A DNA stretch of 64,000 nucleotides from Rhodanobacter sp. (GCA_040371205.1 AP031382.1:1175562-1239561); one strand, 5' to 3'. Positions 23,103 through 32,339 are shown, counted from the first letter of the stretch. The notes: generated by a model from the sequence alone, not told the origin. Numbers and translations are program-made.

Positions 23103-24182
23103 TCAGAGGCGTGCGGCAAGCTCCCGCGCCACCGCTTCGGGACCGATGTCGTAGGCGGCGATGGCATGGTTGCCCGGCCCGTACGGACCCCATTCGTCGG
23201 TGCGGGTGATGGTGAAGATGCCCAGCGTGGGCACCCGCGAAGCGCAAGCCAGGTGCATGATGCCGCAGTCGAGGCTGAAGTAGCCGTCGAGGTTGGCGAG
23301 TACCCCGCCGAGCTGGCGCAGGTCGGTGGAGAAGTAGCTGGGGTAGCGCGAATCCAGCATGGAGCGGCCGCCCATCGGCACGATCTCCACCAGCCGGCAA
23401 TCCGGGCGCAAGGGCTCCAGCGTCGCCAGCAACGCATTCCACCAGTCCGTGCCGAGGAGCTTGGAGCCGGTGGCGTTGGCGAACACGCCGATGACCTTGC
23501 GGTGCGCAGGGGCTGCCGGCGCGGCGGCGAGTACGTTATCCAGCACACGCCGTCCCCGTGCGCGTTCCGCGTCGTCGAGGCGGATGTCGGGCGCCGGGTA
23601 GTCGGCCCCGGTGTCGTTGCCGAGCGCCTGGCGCAGCAGGTATACCGGGCGTTGCCCCTTGCTCTGGACATGCTCCGGCACGTCCACGGAGTGGGTCACG
23701 CTGCCGTTTTTCTTCGGCCCGTTGAAACCCAGCGTCCAGGTGGCCCGCGCCTTCAGCAGCAGCAGCCGGCCGGTCTGCGATTGCGGATCGGTGTCGATGG
23801 CGAGGTCGTAGTGCGCCTTGCGCATGCCGCGGATGCAGCGCAGCCATTGCACCGGATGGCCGAAGCCGTGCGAAGGCAGCTGGAACACCCGGTTCACGCG
23901 GTCGTGGTGGCCATAAAGAGCCCCGCCCACCTGGCTGCGCGTGACGATGTCGACCTCGGCGCCGGGCCAGCTGGCTTCCAGTTCGCGGATCAGCGGGGTC
24001 AGCAGCAGCGCATTGCCCAGCGTGTGGCTGATCTGGCAGATCAGGATGCGATGGATGCCCCGCTGCGGCAGCGGCTGGCCGCTGGGCTCGGTGGGCTTGC
24101 CGTACAGCAGGCGCATCAGGCCGCGCGCCGCGCGGCGGCGCAGGTGATCGAGGTCGAAGGAGTCGTGGGTTGAGCGTGCCAA
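23103..24182 (-). CDS. GT9 family (ADP-heptose:LPS heptosyltransferase-like) glycosyltransferase
   Basis: HRILICQISHTLGNALLLTPLIRELE near the N-terminus and YFSLDCGIMHLACASRVPTLGIF, GPYGPGNHA near the C-terminus are the donor- and acceptor-side signatures of GT9 enzymes that add heptose to lipopolysaccharide cores. The protein has about 360 residues depending on the start: no ATG precedes the conserved region well, so the TTG at 24182 is proposed. The gene stands alone, outside any LPS cluster, so the exact acceptor sugar is open. Confidence 0.8.
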   Translation of the reverse strand: MARSTHDSFDLDHLRRRAARGLMRLLYGKPTEPSGQPLPQRGIHRILICQISHTLGNALLLTPLIRELEASWPGAEVDIVTRSQVGGALYGHHDRVNRVFQLPSHGFGHPVQWLRCIRGMRKAHYDLAIDTDPQSQTGRLLLLKARATWTLGFNGPKKNGSVTHSVDVPEHVQSKGQRPVYLLRQALGNDTGADYPAPDIRLDDAERARGRRVLDNVLAAAPAAPAHRKVIGVFANATGSKLLGTDWWNALLATLEPLRPDCRLVEIVPMGGRSMLDSRYPSYFSTDLRQLGGVLANLDGYFSLDCGIMHLACASRVPTLGIFTITRTDEWGPYGPGNHAIAAYDIGPEAVARELAARL

Positions 24183-24252
24183 GGCGAGCCTGCAAGGAAG
24201 GGAGTCAGTCGGCAGCGCGCATCGTAGCGGCTGATCAGCGTTGCGTTTTACA

Positions 24253-24349
24253 CCGTTCGCCCTGAGCGTGGGCCCGGAGGGCCGAAGTCGAAGGGTGCCA
24301 TGGCGCCTCGACTTCGCTTGCTGACGCAAGCTGCGCTCAGCGCGAACGG
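24253..24349. repeat. REP-like palindromic repeat
   Basis: The tips CCGTTCGCCCTGAGCG (24253-24268) and CGCTCAGCGCGAACGG (24334-24349) pair with one mismatch, and an inner pair CGAAGTCGAAGG / CCTCGACTTCG lies between, making a nested stem. This kind of CGCCCTGAGC...GAAGTCGAAGGG palindrome is a common interspersed repeat in gammaproteobacterial chromosomes. It overlaps the last 13 bases of the next gene and fills the interval to the GT9 gene. Confidence 0.6.
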
Positions 24350-24846
24350 ATATTTGAAGGCTGGCCCTCGGTCGTGAGAAGACCCTGCCCGATCAGCCAC
24401 CGCCGTGCGTTCTCCGCGTCCTGCTCGAACCATGCGCGGGCGGAGCCGAGCCGGAAGCTGTAGCCCCAGGCGTCCATGTCCGCCATCAGGCGGACGCGGC
24501 CCACGCCGGGCAGTTCGTCGGCGAGCACGATCTGCAGATAGCAGGCGGCGTCCTCTTCCTCGATCGAGTCGGTGGCGTCGGTGTGCACTGCGGCGCGCCG
24601 TTCCGGCGGCAGCACGATGAGGTGGCAGGCCTCGTGCAGCAGCGAATGCACCGGCGTGTCGGCGCGCGCATGCACGTCGTGGCCGATGATGCCGGCCTCC
24701 TCGTCGCCCCAGTAGCTGCCGGGGATGGCCGCGCCGTCGGCCACCCGGTGCAGGGCGAGGCCGTAGCGGGCAAGCAGGGCAGCGGGTGCCTGGAAGCCGG
24801 TGTCGGCCAGGCGCAGGACGCCGGGTTCGGTCGGGGTCTCGGTCAT
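24337..24846 (-). CDS. Conserved hypothetical protein with HEACH metal-binding motif
   Basis: The 169-residue soluble protein has LLHEACHLIVLPPERRAA near 69-86, an H-E-x-x-H motif typical of zinc metallopeptidases, and a conserved-looking acidic patch (DATDSIEEEDAACYLQIVLAD) after it where a third ligand (Glu) could lie. The rest, including AWGYSFRLGSARAWFEQD, is not recognised. It follows minE by 37 bases and may be the last gene of the min operon. Its C-terminus runs into a palindromic repeat, which may have extended it. Peptidase function is inference. Confidence 0.65.
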   Translation of the reverse strand: MTETPTEPGVLRLADTGFQAPAALLARYGLALHRVADGAAIPGSYWGDEEAGIIGHDVHARADTPVHSLLHEACHLIVLPPERRAAVHTDATDSIEEEDAACYLQIVLADELPGVGRVRLMADMDAWGYSFRLGSARAWFEQDAENARRWLIGQGLLTTEGQPSNIRSR

Positions 24847-24883
24847 GGCGCAGCCGCCGCCCGCCGGAGCGGGCGGCGCCGGA

Positions 24884-25159
24884 TCAGCCGGCCGGCGTGG
24901 CCGCGGCCTTGGCTTCGGGCAGCGTCACCGAGAGTTCGAGGATGTCGTGTCCGTTGTCGCGCTCGACGTTGATGTTGATGGCGTCGATGTCGACATGGAC
25001 GTACTTCTTGATGACTTCGAGCAGTTCGTTGCGCATCAGCGGCACGAAGTCCGGCGCGCCGCGGTCGCGGCGCTCGTGGGCGACGATGATGCGCAGGCGC
25101 TCCTTGGCAAGGCCGGCGGTGGGCTCGGGGCGGCGCTTCAGGAAGTCGAGAATGCCCAT
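24884..25159 (-). CDS. minE: Cell division topological specificity factor MinE
   Basis: The 91-residue protein begins MGILDFLKRR, the amphipathic membrane-targeting start, then LAKERLRIIVAHERRDRG (the MinD-binding anti-MinCD helix) and LLEVIKKYVHVDIDAININVERD (dimer strands). MinE drives MinD off the membrane and makes the Min proteins oscillate so the septum forms at midcell. The start lies 2 bases after the minD stop. Length is typical. The tail is Ala-rich. Confidence 0.95.
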   Translation of the reverse strand: MGILDFLKRRPEPTAGLAKERLRIIVAHERRDRGAPDFVPLMRNELLEVIKKYVHVDIDAININVERDNGHDILELSVTLPEAKAAATPAG

Positions 25160-25161
25160 CG

Positions 25162-25977
25162 TCAACCTCCGAACACGCGCTGCAGGAAGCCCTTCTTCGG
25201 CACATCGAGGAAACGCAGGGTGCGTTCTTCGCCGAGGATGCGGGCTACCGTGTCGCCGTAGGCCTGACCGGCGTTGGAGGCCTCGTCGAGGATCACCGGC
25301 ACGCCGGAGTTGGAGGCGGCCAGCACCTGTTCCGATTCCGGGATCACGCCCACCACGTTGATGCCGAGGATTTCTTCGACGTCCTTCACGCTGAGCATGT
25401 CGCCGTTGGCCACGCGCGCCGGGCTGTAGCGGGTCAGCAGCAGGTGTTGCTTGATCGCGTCGCCGCCGCGTTCGGCGCGGCGGGTCTTGCTGGCGAGCAG
25501 GCCGAGGATGCGGTCGGAGTCGCGCACCGAGGAGACCTCCGGGTTCACCACCACCACTGCGTGATCGGCGAAATACATCGCCAGGTGCGCGCCCTTCTCG
25601 ATGCCGGCCGGGGAGTCGCACACCACGTAATCGAAGCCGTCTTCGGAGAGGCCTTCGAGCACTTTCTCCACGCCTTCCTGGGTGAGCGCGTCCTTGTCGC
25701 GGGTCTGGCTGGCGGCCAGCACGTAGAGGTTGTCGTGGCGCTTGTCCTTGATCAGCGCCTGCTTGAGCGTGGCTTCGCCGTGCACGACGTTGACGAAGTC
25801 GTACACCACGCGGCGCTCGCAGCCCATGATCAGGTCGAGATTGCGCAGGCCGACGTCGAAGTCGATCACCGCGACCTTCTTGCCGGCCATCGCGAGGCCG
25901 GTGGCGAGCGAGGCGCTGGTCGTGGTCTTGCCGACGCCGCCCTTGCCCGAGGTGACAACTATGATTTCAGCGGTCAA
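25162..25977 (-). CDS. minD: Septum site-determining ATPase MinD
   Basis: A 271-residue ParA-type ATPase: KGGVGKTTTSASLATGLA (deviant Walker A with signature Lys), IDFDVGLRNLDLIMGCE (switch I), VVCDSPAGIEKGA (Walker B region) and a C-terminal amphipathic helix KKGFLQRVFGG for membrane binding. It recruits MinC and is displaced by MinE. It lies in the order GNAT-minC-minD-minE, 55 bases after minC. All catalytic residues are present. Confidence 0.96.
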   Translation of the reverse strand: MTAEIIVVTSGKGGVGKTTTSASLATGLAMAGKKVAVIDFDVGLRNLDLIMGCERRVVYDFVNVVHGEATLKQALIKDKRHDNLYVLAASQTRDKDALTQEGVEKVLEGLSEDGFDYVVCDSPAGIEKGAHLAMYFADHAVVVVNPEVSSVRDSDRILGLLASKTRRAERGGDAIKQHLLLTRYSPARVANGDMLSVKDVEEILGINVVGVIPESEQVLAASNSGVPVILDEASNAGQAYGDTVARILGEERTLRFLDVPKKGFLQRVFGG

Positions 25978-26032
25978 GGAACCATCTCCCGGTAACGTTT
26001 ATTGTCGTTGTGGTTGTTGCGTCTGCGGCGGG

Positions 26033-26791
26033 TCAGAGTTTGGCCAGCAGCAGTTTTTCCCCTTCGAGCCAGCATCGCACGGACTGGCCTTCGAGGTCTT
26101 TGGGTATTTGCTCGAACACGCGGTAGTGGCCGGCGATGGCCACCAGCTCGGCGCGGAAGTCGTGCACGAAGATGCGCGCGTCGGTGTTGCCCTGCGCGCC
26201 GGCCATGGCGCGGCCGCGCAGGCCGCCGTAGACGTGGATGTCGCCGTCGGCGATCGCCTCGGCGCCGTTGGCGACGGTGCCGGTGACCACGAGGTCGCGG
26301 TCGCGCGCATAGATCTGCTGGCCCGAGCGCACGGTGCCGTCGTGGTGCAGCGTGCCGGTTGCGCCCGCAGCGGCGGGTTCGGAGTGGGCGCTTGCGGGGG
26401 CGGGCGCCGCGACCGGCGCGGCGGCGGCCGGCGCCTCGTGGCCGCCGGCCGGCTCGTAGGCGGCACGGAACTTGGCGATCAGCGGCAGGCCCATGCGTTT
26501 GGCCAGCGCCTCGGTCTCGCTGGTGCCGTAGGCCGTGCCCACCGGCAGCATGCCGGCGCTGCGCACGGCTTCCAGCAGGGCGTCGACGGTGCCGTCGTCG
26601 GGCAGGTTCAGCAGGTGGCTGAGGTCGAGCACGACCGCGGCGCGCGAGAACAGTTGCGGCGCGCTGCGCACGCGGCGTTCCAGTTCCTCGCACAGGGCGG
26701 CCGCATCCACGCGCTTGACGCGCACGTTGGCGATGCCGACCTGGCCGAAACGCAGGTCGCAGGCGTCGGAGGTTTCCATGGCTGCATTCAT
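26033..26791 (-). CDS. minC: Septum site-determining protein MinC
   Basis: The 252-residue inhibitor of FtsZ polymerisation. The N-terminal MinC_N domain (residues 1-110) includes VVLDLSHLLNLPDD. An Ala/Pro-rich linker (about 118-148) joins it to the C-terminal beta-helix with TVRSGQQIYARDRDLVVTG, GDIHVYGGLRGRAMAG and NTDARIFVHDFRAELVAIAG. The ATG at 26791 overlaps the stop of the GNAT gene (ATGA), so translation is coupled. Confidence 0.95.
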   Translation of the reverse strand: MNAAMETSDACDLRFGQVGIANVRVKRVDAAALCEELERRVRSAPQLFSRAAVVLDLSHLLNLPDDGTVDALLEAVRSAGMLPVGTAYGTSETEALAKRMGLPLIAKFRAAYEPAGGHEAPAAAAPVAAPAPASAHSEPAAAGATGTLHHDGTVRSGQQIYARDRDLVVTGTVANGAEAIADGDIHVYGGLRGRAMAGAQGNTDARIFVHDFRAELVAIAGHYRVFEQIPKDLEGQSVRCWLEGEKLLLAKL

Positions 26792-27405
26792 TGGGCGCGC
26801 TCCCCGGCGAGGCGTCGCGGGTTGGGCGCGGAGGCGGCGCGCGGGCGTTCGGCCAGCCAGGGCACGTCGGGCAGGCCGCCGCGGGCCAGCCAGGTTTCGC
26901 GCACGTAGGCGTAGCTGGGCAGCTCCTTGGCCAGCAAGCTCACCTGGCGGCCCTTCGGCCCCATGCGCTGTTGCCCGACTTCCTGGAAGCCGTAGGTGCC
27001 GTGGAACAGCACCACCACGTCGTCGCGCGGCTCCAGGAACACCTCGCAGGCGAGCAGCGGCACGCGGACTTCGGCATAGCTGGTGACGTCGCAGTAGAAG
27101 ATGCGGCCGAGGCCGTGGCGGCGGTAGGCGTTGGCGATCACGATGCGGTCGATGTACGCGAACTGGGCGTAGCGCTCGGCGAACCAGTGGTAGTTCGGGC
27201 TCTGGTAGTCGCTGCCTTCGCACAGGGCGATCAGGAAACCGGCGATATGGCCGTCGATCTCGGCCACGCGGAAGTAGTCGGCGCGCTCGAAGAAATAGCG
27301 CAGCTGCGCGGCATCGAGGGCGATGATGGATCGACCGGCGGCGTTGTTGAGGGCCAGCACGGCATCCAGGTCGTGCTCGCTGACGTCGCGGATGGCAAGG
27401 GCCAT
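26788..27405 (-). CDS. GNAT family N-acetyltransferase, first gene of the min operon
   Basis: The 205-residue protein has the GNAT fold: IRDVSEHDLDAVLALNNAA (strand 1), YFRVAEIDGHIAGFLIAL (strand 4) and YIDRIVIANAYRRHGLGRIFY, where R-R-H-G-L-G is the acetyl-CoA pyrophosphate loop. The C-terminal 60 residues are Arg/Pro-rich and probably disordered. It overlaps minC by 4 bases and is presumably transcribed first in the operon. The substrate is unknown. Confidence 0.82.
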   Translation of the reverse strand: MALAIRDVSEHDLDAVLALNNAAGRSIIALDAAQLRYFFERADYFRVAEIDGHIAGFLIALCEGSDYQSPNYHWFAERYAQFAYIDRIVIANAYRRHGLGRIFYCDVTSYAEVRVPLLACEVFLEPRDDVVVLFHGTYGFQEVGQQRMGPKGRQVSLLAKELPSYAYVRETWLARGGLPDVPWLAERPRAASAPNPRRLAGERAQ

Positions 27406-27600
27406 TCGATGCTCCGCAGGGGATGGAGTGGGCCAGGGCCGGTGCGGCCTCGCGGCAAGTGTGCATTATGGCATGCGGCCGGCAGCGGCACACCTCGCGC
27501 AGCGCCATGTAAAAGAGCCGTAAAGCGGCGACGTGCCTTTCGGCAGGGGGTGACTTCCCGCGCATTGCGCAGGCGTGGCGCGTGGCCAATCATGCACGGC

Positions 27601-28821
27601 ATGTCCCAGGTCAATTTCAGCCACGTCCGGCTGCTGCGCTTCGCCGGATTGTTCACCTACCTCTGCGTGGGCACGCCGCTGCTCACGGAGTGGGCGACCG
27701 ACCGGCTGAGCCTGCTGCATCGCCCGAATTTCTCGCTGCTGCTGTGGTCGGTGTGTTACCTGGTGTTCGGCGCGCTGTACTGGGCGGTGACCTACGACCT
27801 CGGCTCGCGGCGCCATCTCGGCCTGCGCCTGCTCGGCCTGATGCTGATGACGCTCGCGTCGCTGGCCATCGGCTGGTACAGCCACAGCGGCCTGACCGCG
27901 ATGTTCCTGGCGGTGATGGCGATGGTGCTGCCGTGGCTGTTGCCGTTCTGGCTGGGCGTGTTGTGCATCGTGCTGCAGAACGCCTGCCTGGTGGCGGTAT
28001 TCACCCGCTTTCCGGAATACCCCTCGCTGGCGCTGGCTTTCCTGCAGACCATCATCTACCTGGGCATCTGCGCGCTGGCCTTCATCGCGTCGATGGTGGC
28101 CAGCCGGCAGACCGACGAGCGCGAGGCGCTGCGCCGGCTCAACTCCGAGCTGCGCGCCACCCGCGCGCTGCTGGCCGAATCCAGCCGGCTGGCCGAGCGC
28201 ATGCGCATCGCGCGCGAGCTGCACGACTTGATCGGCCATCACCTCACCGCGTTGAGCCTGAACCTGGAAGTCGCCAGCCACGTCTGCAACGAGGATGCCG
28301 TGGCGCACGTGCGCAAGGCGCAGGCCACCGCCAAGCACCTGCTGGCGGACGTGCGCGAAGCGGTGAGCGAGCTGCGCCAGGACGATGCGATCGACCTGAC
28401 CCAGGCGTTGCGCAGCCTTACCGAGGGCGTGCCGGGGCTGAACGTGCAGGTATCGATGCCGCCGCGCTTCAGCGTGGAAGATCCGCGCCGTGCGCAGGTG
28501 CTGTTGCGCTGTGCCCAGGAAATCATCACCAATACCGCCAAGCATGCCGGCGCGCGCAACCTGTGGCTCACCTTCGCCTACGCCGGCCCCAGCCTGCTGG
28601 GCCTGCACGCGCGCGACGACGGTCGCGGCAGCGCGCAGCCGGAGGCGGGCAACGGTTTGTCCGGCATGCGCGAGCGGCTGGCCGAGTTCGGCGGCAGCCT
28701 GACGCTGGAAACCGCGCCCGGCGAAGGTTTTTCGCTCACCGTGCGGTTGCCCTTGGGCGAGCAACAAGAGCTGGCGCATGCGCCTTCGCGCGTGGAACCG
28801 CCTGCGTTGAGTGTGCCGTGA
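27601..28821 (+). CDS. Sensor histidine kinase, HisKA_3 (DesK/NarX-like) type
   Basis: The 406-residue protein has about five or six membrane helices in residues 10-168 forming a 5TM-type sensor without a periplasmic domain, then a coiled-coil linker, the dimerisation box RIARELHDLIGHHLTALSLNLE (phospho-accepting His208) and an HATPase domain with CAQEIITNTAKHAGARN (N box), RDDGRG (G1) and GLSGMRERLAEFGG (G2). An ATG three codons earlier is also possible. The response regulator starts 121 bases downstream on the same strand. The small membrane sensor resembles DesK, which senses membrane state, but the signal here is unknown. Confidence 0.88.
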   Translation: MSQVNFSHVRLLRFAGLFTYLCVGTPLLTEWATDRLSLLHRPNFSLLLWSVCYLVFGALYWAVTYDLGSRRHLGLRLLGLMLMTLASLAIGWYSHSGLTAMFLAVMAMVLPWLLPFWLGVLCIVLQNACLVAVFTRFPEYPSLALAFLQTIIYLGICALAFIASMVASRQTDEREALRRLNSELRATRALLAESSRLAERMRIARELHDLIGHHLTALSLNLEVASHVCNEDAVAHVRKAQATAKHLLADVREAVSELRQDDAIDLTQALRSLTEGVPGLNVQVSMPPRFSVEDPRRAQVLLRCAQEIITNTAKHAGARNLWLTFAYAGPSLLGLHARDDGRGSAQPEAGNGLSGMRERLAEFGGSLTLETAPGEGFSLTVRLPLGEQQELAHAPSRVEPPALSVP

Positions 28822-28942
28822 TGCACGGTTGCGGTTCGCGCAGCACGGTTGCCGCGTGTCAGAATGCAAAGGTTCGGACACCGCCCTGTTCCCTTCGTCA
28901 TCCGCCGCTGCGTCGGCATGACGGCCGTTTCGAGGACCCGCG

Positions 28943-29584
28943 ATGATCTCCGTCTGTCTCGTCGACGACCAGAACCTGGTGCGCCAGGGTGTGCGCTCGC
29001 TGCTCGATCTCGCCCAGGACATCCGCGTGGTGGCCGAATGCGCCGATGGCGCGCAGGCGGTGCAGGAAATCCCGCGGTTCAAGCCCGACGTGGTGCTGCT
29101 GGATCTGCGCATGCCGAACATGAGCGGGCTCGAAGTGCTGCAGGCCTTGTCGGCGCGCAACGAGTTGCCGCCCACCATCATCCTCACCACCTTCGACGAC
29201 GACCAGCTCGTGCTGCAGGGCCTCAAGGCGGGTGCGCGCGGCTACCTGCTGAAGGACGTCTCGCTGGAGCAACTGGTGGAAGCCGTGCGCACCGTGGCTG
29301 CCGGCGGTTCGCTGGTGGCGCCGATGGTCACCCAGCGCCTGCTGGCCGGCGTCGGTCGCATGCAGAACCAGTTCACCAGCCTGGAGCAGCCCGATCCGCT
29401 GACCGAGCGCGAGACCGAGATCCTGCGGCTGCTCTCCGGCGGCTACTCCAACAAGGAGATCGCCAACTCGCTGAAGGTGGCCGAGGGCACGGTGAAGAAC
29501 CACGTGTCCAACATCCTTTCCAAGCTGGGCGTGCGCGACCGCACCCGCGCCGTGTTGAAGGCGCTGGAGCTCGGCATCGTCTGA
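28943..29584 (+). CDS. NarL/LuxR-type response regulator
   Basis: The 213-residue regulator has a receiver domain with VCLVDDQ (acid pocket), LLDLRMP (Asp54 phosphorylation site), TTFDDD and GYLLKDV (Lys switch), followed by a LuxR HTH: LTERETEILRLLSGGYSNKEIA, VAEGTVKNHVSNILSKLGV. It is the partner of the HisKA_3 kinase just upstream and likely a DNA-binding activator. The pair stands between the min operon and the SRPBCC gene. Target genes cannot be told from the sequence. Confidence 0.92.
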   Translation: MISVCLVDDQNLVRQGVRSLLDLAQDIRVVAECADGAQAVQEIPRFKPDVVLLDLRMPNMSGLEVLQALSARNELPPTIILTTFDDDQLVLQGLKAGARGYLLKDVSLEQLVEAVRTVAAGGSLVAPMVTQRLLAGVGRMQNQFTSLEQPDPLTERETEILRLLSGGYSNKEIANSLKVAEGTVKNHVSNILSKLGVRDRTRAVLKALELGIV

Positions 29585-29847
29585 AACAGCGAGGCGCAGC
29601 GCAACCATGCGCCGGCGGATGCTGCGTGCCGCGCCGGCGCAGGCCGGAAGGCCTGCCGCATCAGGGTCTTGCGGCCGTCCAAACGGCCTGCGGCGGGCCG
29701 ATGGCGTTCCGCTGCACGAGCAAGTAACATCCGAGACTTCGGCGCTTGCCGACCCCGCCATCTCCCCGTGTCCGAGCCGTCCGTAGGGCTCGCACGTCGG
29801 CTGGGGCAACACCTGAGTACCGCGTACAAACGCTCGGAGACCGTGGA

Positions 29848-31209
29848 ATGATGCGTGATCGTGTTCTTGAATTTTTGGCGGCGTGCGCCATCGTCGTCGG
29901 CGTCGGCGTGCTCGCCGCGGTAGTGATGCCCGGCAGCGGCCACATCGAGCGTTCGGTGGTGGTCGGCAAAGACATGCGCCAAGTCTATGATGTGCTTGAC
30001 AACTTCCGTCGGCTGCCGGACTTCTCGCTGCTCAGCATGCGCGATCCGGACATCAAGTACACCTATTCCGGCAAGTCCTACGGCCCCGGCGCCGAGGTGA
30101 GCTGGGCCAGCGGCAACCCCTCCGTGGGCAACGGCTCGCTGACCATCGACAGCGCCACCCCGGATTTCAACAAGGTCGACGGCACCGACAAGGCTGCCCA
30201 GATCGTGTGGGACCTGGACAACAACTGGAAGGGCTACGACAAGACCTTCACCTTTGCGCTGGAGCGCCAGGGCAGCCGCAACCAGCTGACCAACATCACC
30301 TGGTCGTATGACGTGAAGTACGGCTGGAACCTGGTGAACCGCTTCGCCAACCTGTACATCCACGGCGATCCCGACGCGTTCATCCAGTACGGTCTGAGCA
30401 ACCTGCAGAACGTGCTGGCCGCGGTGCCTAACGTCAACTACGGCGACCTGATTCCGTACATCCGCCAGACCGAGCCGACCCCGGTGCTGCTGGTGCCGGC
30501 CTCGATCCAGCGCAAGGACGGCATCGAAGCGTTGTCCGACACCATCAACAAGGCGGTGGCGCAGATCCAGTCCACCGCGAAGAAGCTGGGCGTGAACGTC
30601 ACCGGTCCGCGCATCGTCTTCACCACCAACTACGGCGACACCACCTACACCTTCGACGTGGCGATGCCGATCGATTCGAGCAGCCTCAACGTCAACGGTC
30701 AGACCCAGCAGCTCACCGCGCCTACCCCGCCGGCTGCCAGCGCCTTGCCGGCCGACGCCAGCACGGCGGCTGCCCCGGCCGCGCCCGCCACGCTGAATCC
30801 GGGCGACCACGACGCGTTCGGCCGCCTGGTGGTCGACGGCGACGTGCGTGCCACCCTGGCGTTCGGCGGTCCGGCGCTGGAGGCCGTGTGGAACGGCACC
30901 GCCGCAGGCGTGCCGCAGACCCGCGACATGCTCAAGGCCTACTCGCTGACCCACGGCTACAAGTTCGACGACATGGTGAACCGCAGCTACGACATCGAGG
31001 CCAAGCCGGACGTGAAGGACGCGCAGGGCAACATCACCAGCTACGCCGAATACGACGTGTACCTGCCGATCACCAATGCGCCGGACCAGACCCCGGAGCA
31101 GGCGGCCGGCATCAAGCAGCCGACGCTGGATGTCGCGCCCGCCGCCGCCGGCAGCGCACCGGCACCTGCCGCAAGCGCGCCGGCACCCGCCGCAAGCACA
31201 AGCAACTGA
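29848..31209 (+). CDS. Membrane-anchored SRPBCC (polyketide cyclase-like) protein
   Basis: The 453-residue protein starts with one hydrophobic helix (residues 9-26), then an SRPBCC domain (IERSVVVGKDMRQVYDVLDNF, a typical START-like opening) to about residue 180, then a second domain of unknown kind from about 190, and a low-complexity Ala/Pro/Ser tail of repeated APAAS units. The periplasmic orientation is inferred from the N-terminal anchor. The start ATG at 29848 has GGAG upstream; a second ATG follows directly. A terminator at 31231 ends the unit. The bound ligand is not known. The preceding 260 bases (29585-29847) show nothing recognisable. Confidence 0.7.
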   Translation: MMRDRVLEFLAACAIVVGVGVLAAVVMPGSGHIERSVVVGKDMRQVYDVLDNFRRLPDFSLLSMRDPDIKYTYSGKSYGPGAEVSWASGNPSVGNGSLTIDSATPDFNKVDGTDKAAQIVWDLDNNWKGYDKTFTFALERQGSRNQLTNITWSYDVKYGWNLVNRFANLYIHGDPDAFIQYGLSNLQNVLAAVPNVNYGDLIPYIRQTEPTPVLLVPASIQRKDGIEALSDTINKAVAQIQSTAKKLGVNVTGPRIVFTTNYGDTTYTFDVAMPIDSSSLNVNGQTQQLTAPTPPAASALPADASTAAAPAAPATLNPGDHDAFGRLVVDGDVRATLAFGGPALEAVWNGTAAGVPQTRDMLKAYSLTHGYKFDDMVNRSYDIEAKPDVKDAQGNITSYAEYDVYLPITNAPDQTPEQAAGIKQPTLDVAPAAAGSAPAPAASAPAPAASTSN

Positions 31210-31230
31210 TCTCCGCTTGCCGCGACTACG

Positions 31231-31258
31231 AAAGGCCCTTCTCCGGAAGGGCCTTTTT
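31231..31258 (+). terminator. Rho-independent terminator after the SRPBCC gene
   Basis: AAGGCCCTTC, a short loop, GAAGGGCCTT, then TTTTG. A strong GC stem followed by a T run 21 bases past the stop codon. Confidence 0.85.
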
Positions 31259-31403
31259 GTTGCGCCAAACGGCCGTGCGCAGCCTCGCCGGGGAGTAAAC
31301 GCCACGCGGTCGTCTTGTCGTTGAGGTGGCCGGTTGTGCCGGCCGCAGGGAACCTTCGGCTCCGCATGCGGTACATTGCGGGGATGCCTGCGCGCGACTG
31401 CCC

Positions 31404-32339
31404 ATGATCGAAACCGAACGACTCACCCGCCGCTACGGCCACCTCACCGCGGTCGACACGCTGAGCATCCGCGCCGAACCCGGGCAGGTGCTGGGCCTGC
31501 TCGGGCCCAATGGCGCGGGCAAGTCCACCGCGATGCGCATGATCGCCGGTTTCCTCGCCCCCAGCTCGGGCACCGCGCGAGTGTGCGGCCACGACGTGCA
31601 GCGCGAGCCGCTGGCCGCGCGCCGCGCCCTGGGCTACCTGCCCGAAGGCGCGCCCAGCTACGGCGAGATGACGGTGCGCGAGTTCCTGGTGTTCATCGCG
31701 CGCATGCGCCGGCTTGGCGCGGATGTTGGGCGTCGCCGCCTCGACGAGGTGGTGGGCTGGTTGCAACTGGAGAGCGTGCTGGACATTGGCATCGACACGC
31801 TTTCCAAGGGGCTGCGCCGGCGCGTGGGCCTGGCGCAGGCGATCCTGCACGATCCGCCGGTGCTGATGCTGGACGAACCCACCGACGGTCTCGATCCGAA
31901 CCAGAAGCACACGGTGCGCCAGCTGATCGACGCGATGGCGCGCGAGCGCACCATCCTGATCTCCACGCACCTGCTGGAGGAAGTGCATGCGCTCTGCAAC
32001 CGCGTGGTGATCCTCGCGCACGGCCGGTTGCAGGCCGACGCCACGCCGGCGGAGCTGGAAGCGCGTTCGCGCTACCACGGCGCGGTGTCGTTCAGCGCGA
32101 CGGGCAGCGGTGTCTCGCAGGAGATGCTGGGGCGCCTGCCGCAGGTGGCGGCGATTGAGGTCGATCCGCTGGACGGCCGCATCACCGTGTTCCCCAAGCC
32201 GGGCGAGCGCATCCTCGAACCGGTGGAGCAATTGCTGCGCCAGCAGGGGCTGGAAGTTTCCGAGATCCAACTGGAACGCGGCCGACTCGACGAGGTGTTC
32301 CGCCAGATCACCACCGCGCAGGAGGGGGCGGCGCCATGA
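31404..32339 (+). CDS. ABC transporter ATP-binding protein (GldA/DUF4162 type)
   Basis: The 311-residue ATPase has Walker A GPNGAGKST, the signature LSKGLRRRVGLAQA and Walker B VLMLDEPTDGLDP, then a C-terminal extension of about 90 residues as in the exporters that carry an extra regulatory domain. The start ATG at 31404 precedes ETERLTRRYGHLTAVD directly. It overlaps the permease gene by 4 bases and is the first gene of a three-gene operon like gldA-gldF-gldG. The cargo is unknown. Confidence 0.9.
   Translation: MIETERLTRRYGHLTAVDTLSIRAEPGQVLGLLGPNGAGKSTAMRMIAGFLAPSSGTARVCGHDVQREPLAARRALGYLPEGAPSYGEMTVREFLVFIARMRRLGADVGRRRLDEVVGWLQLESVLDIGIDTLSKGLRRRVGLAQAILHDPPVLMLDEPTDGLDPNQKHTVRQLIDAMARERTILISTHLLEEVHALCNRVVILAHGRLQADATPAELEARSRYHGAVSFSATGSGVSQEMLGRLPQVAAIEVDPLDGRITVFPKPGERILEPVEQLLRQQGLEVSEIQLERGRLDEVFRQITTAQEGAAP

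Noticed and set aside
24117-24329. ATG at 24329 as start of the GT9 protein
   Set aside because: The added N-terminal stretch overlaps the REP-like palindrome and looks non-coding; a TTG at 24182 fits better, though the start remains uncertain.
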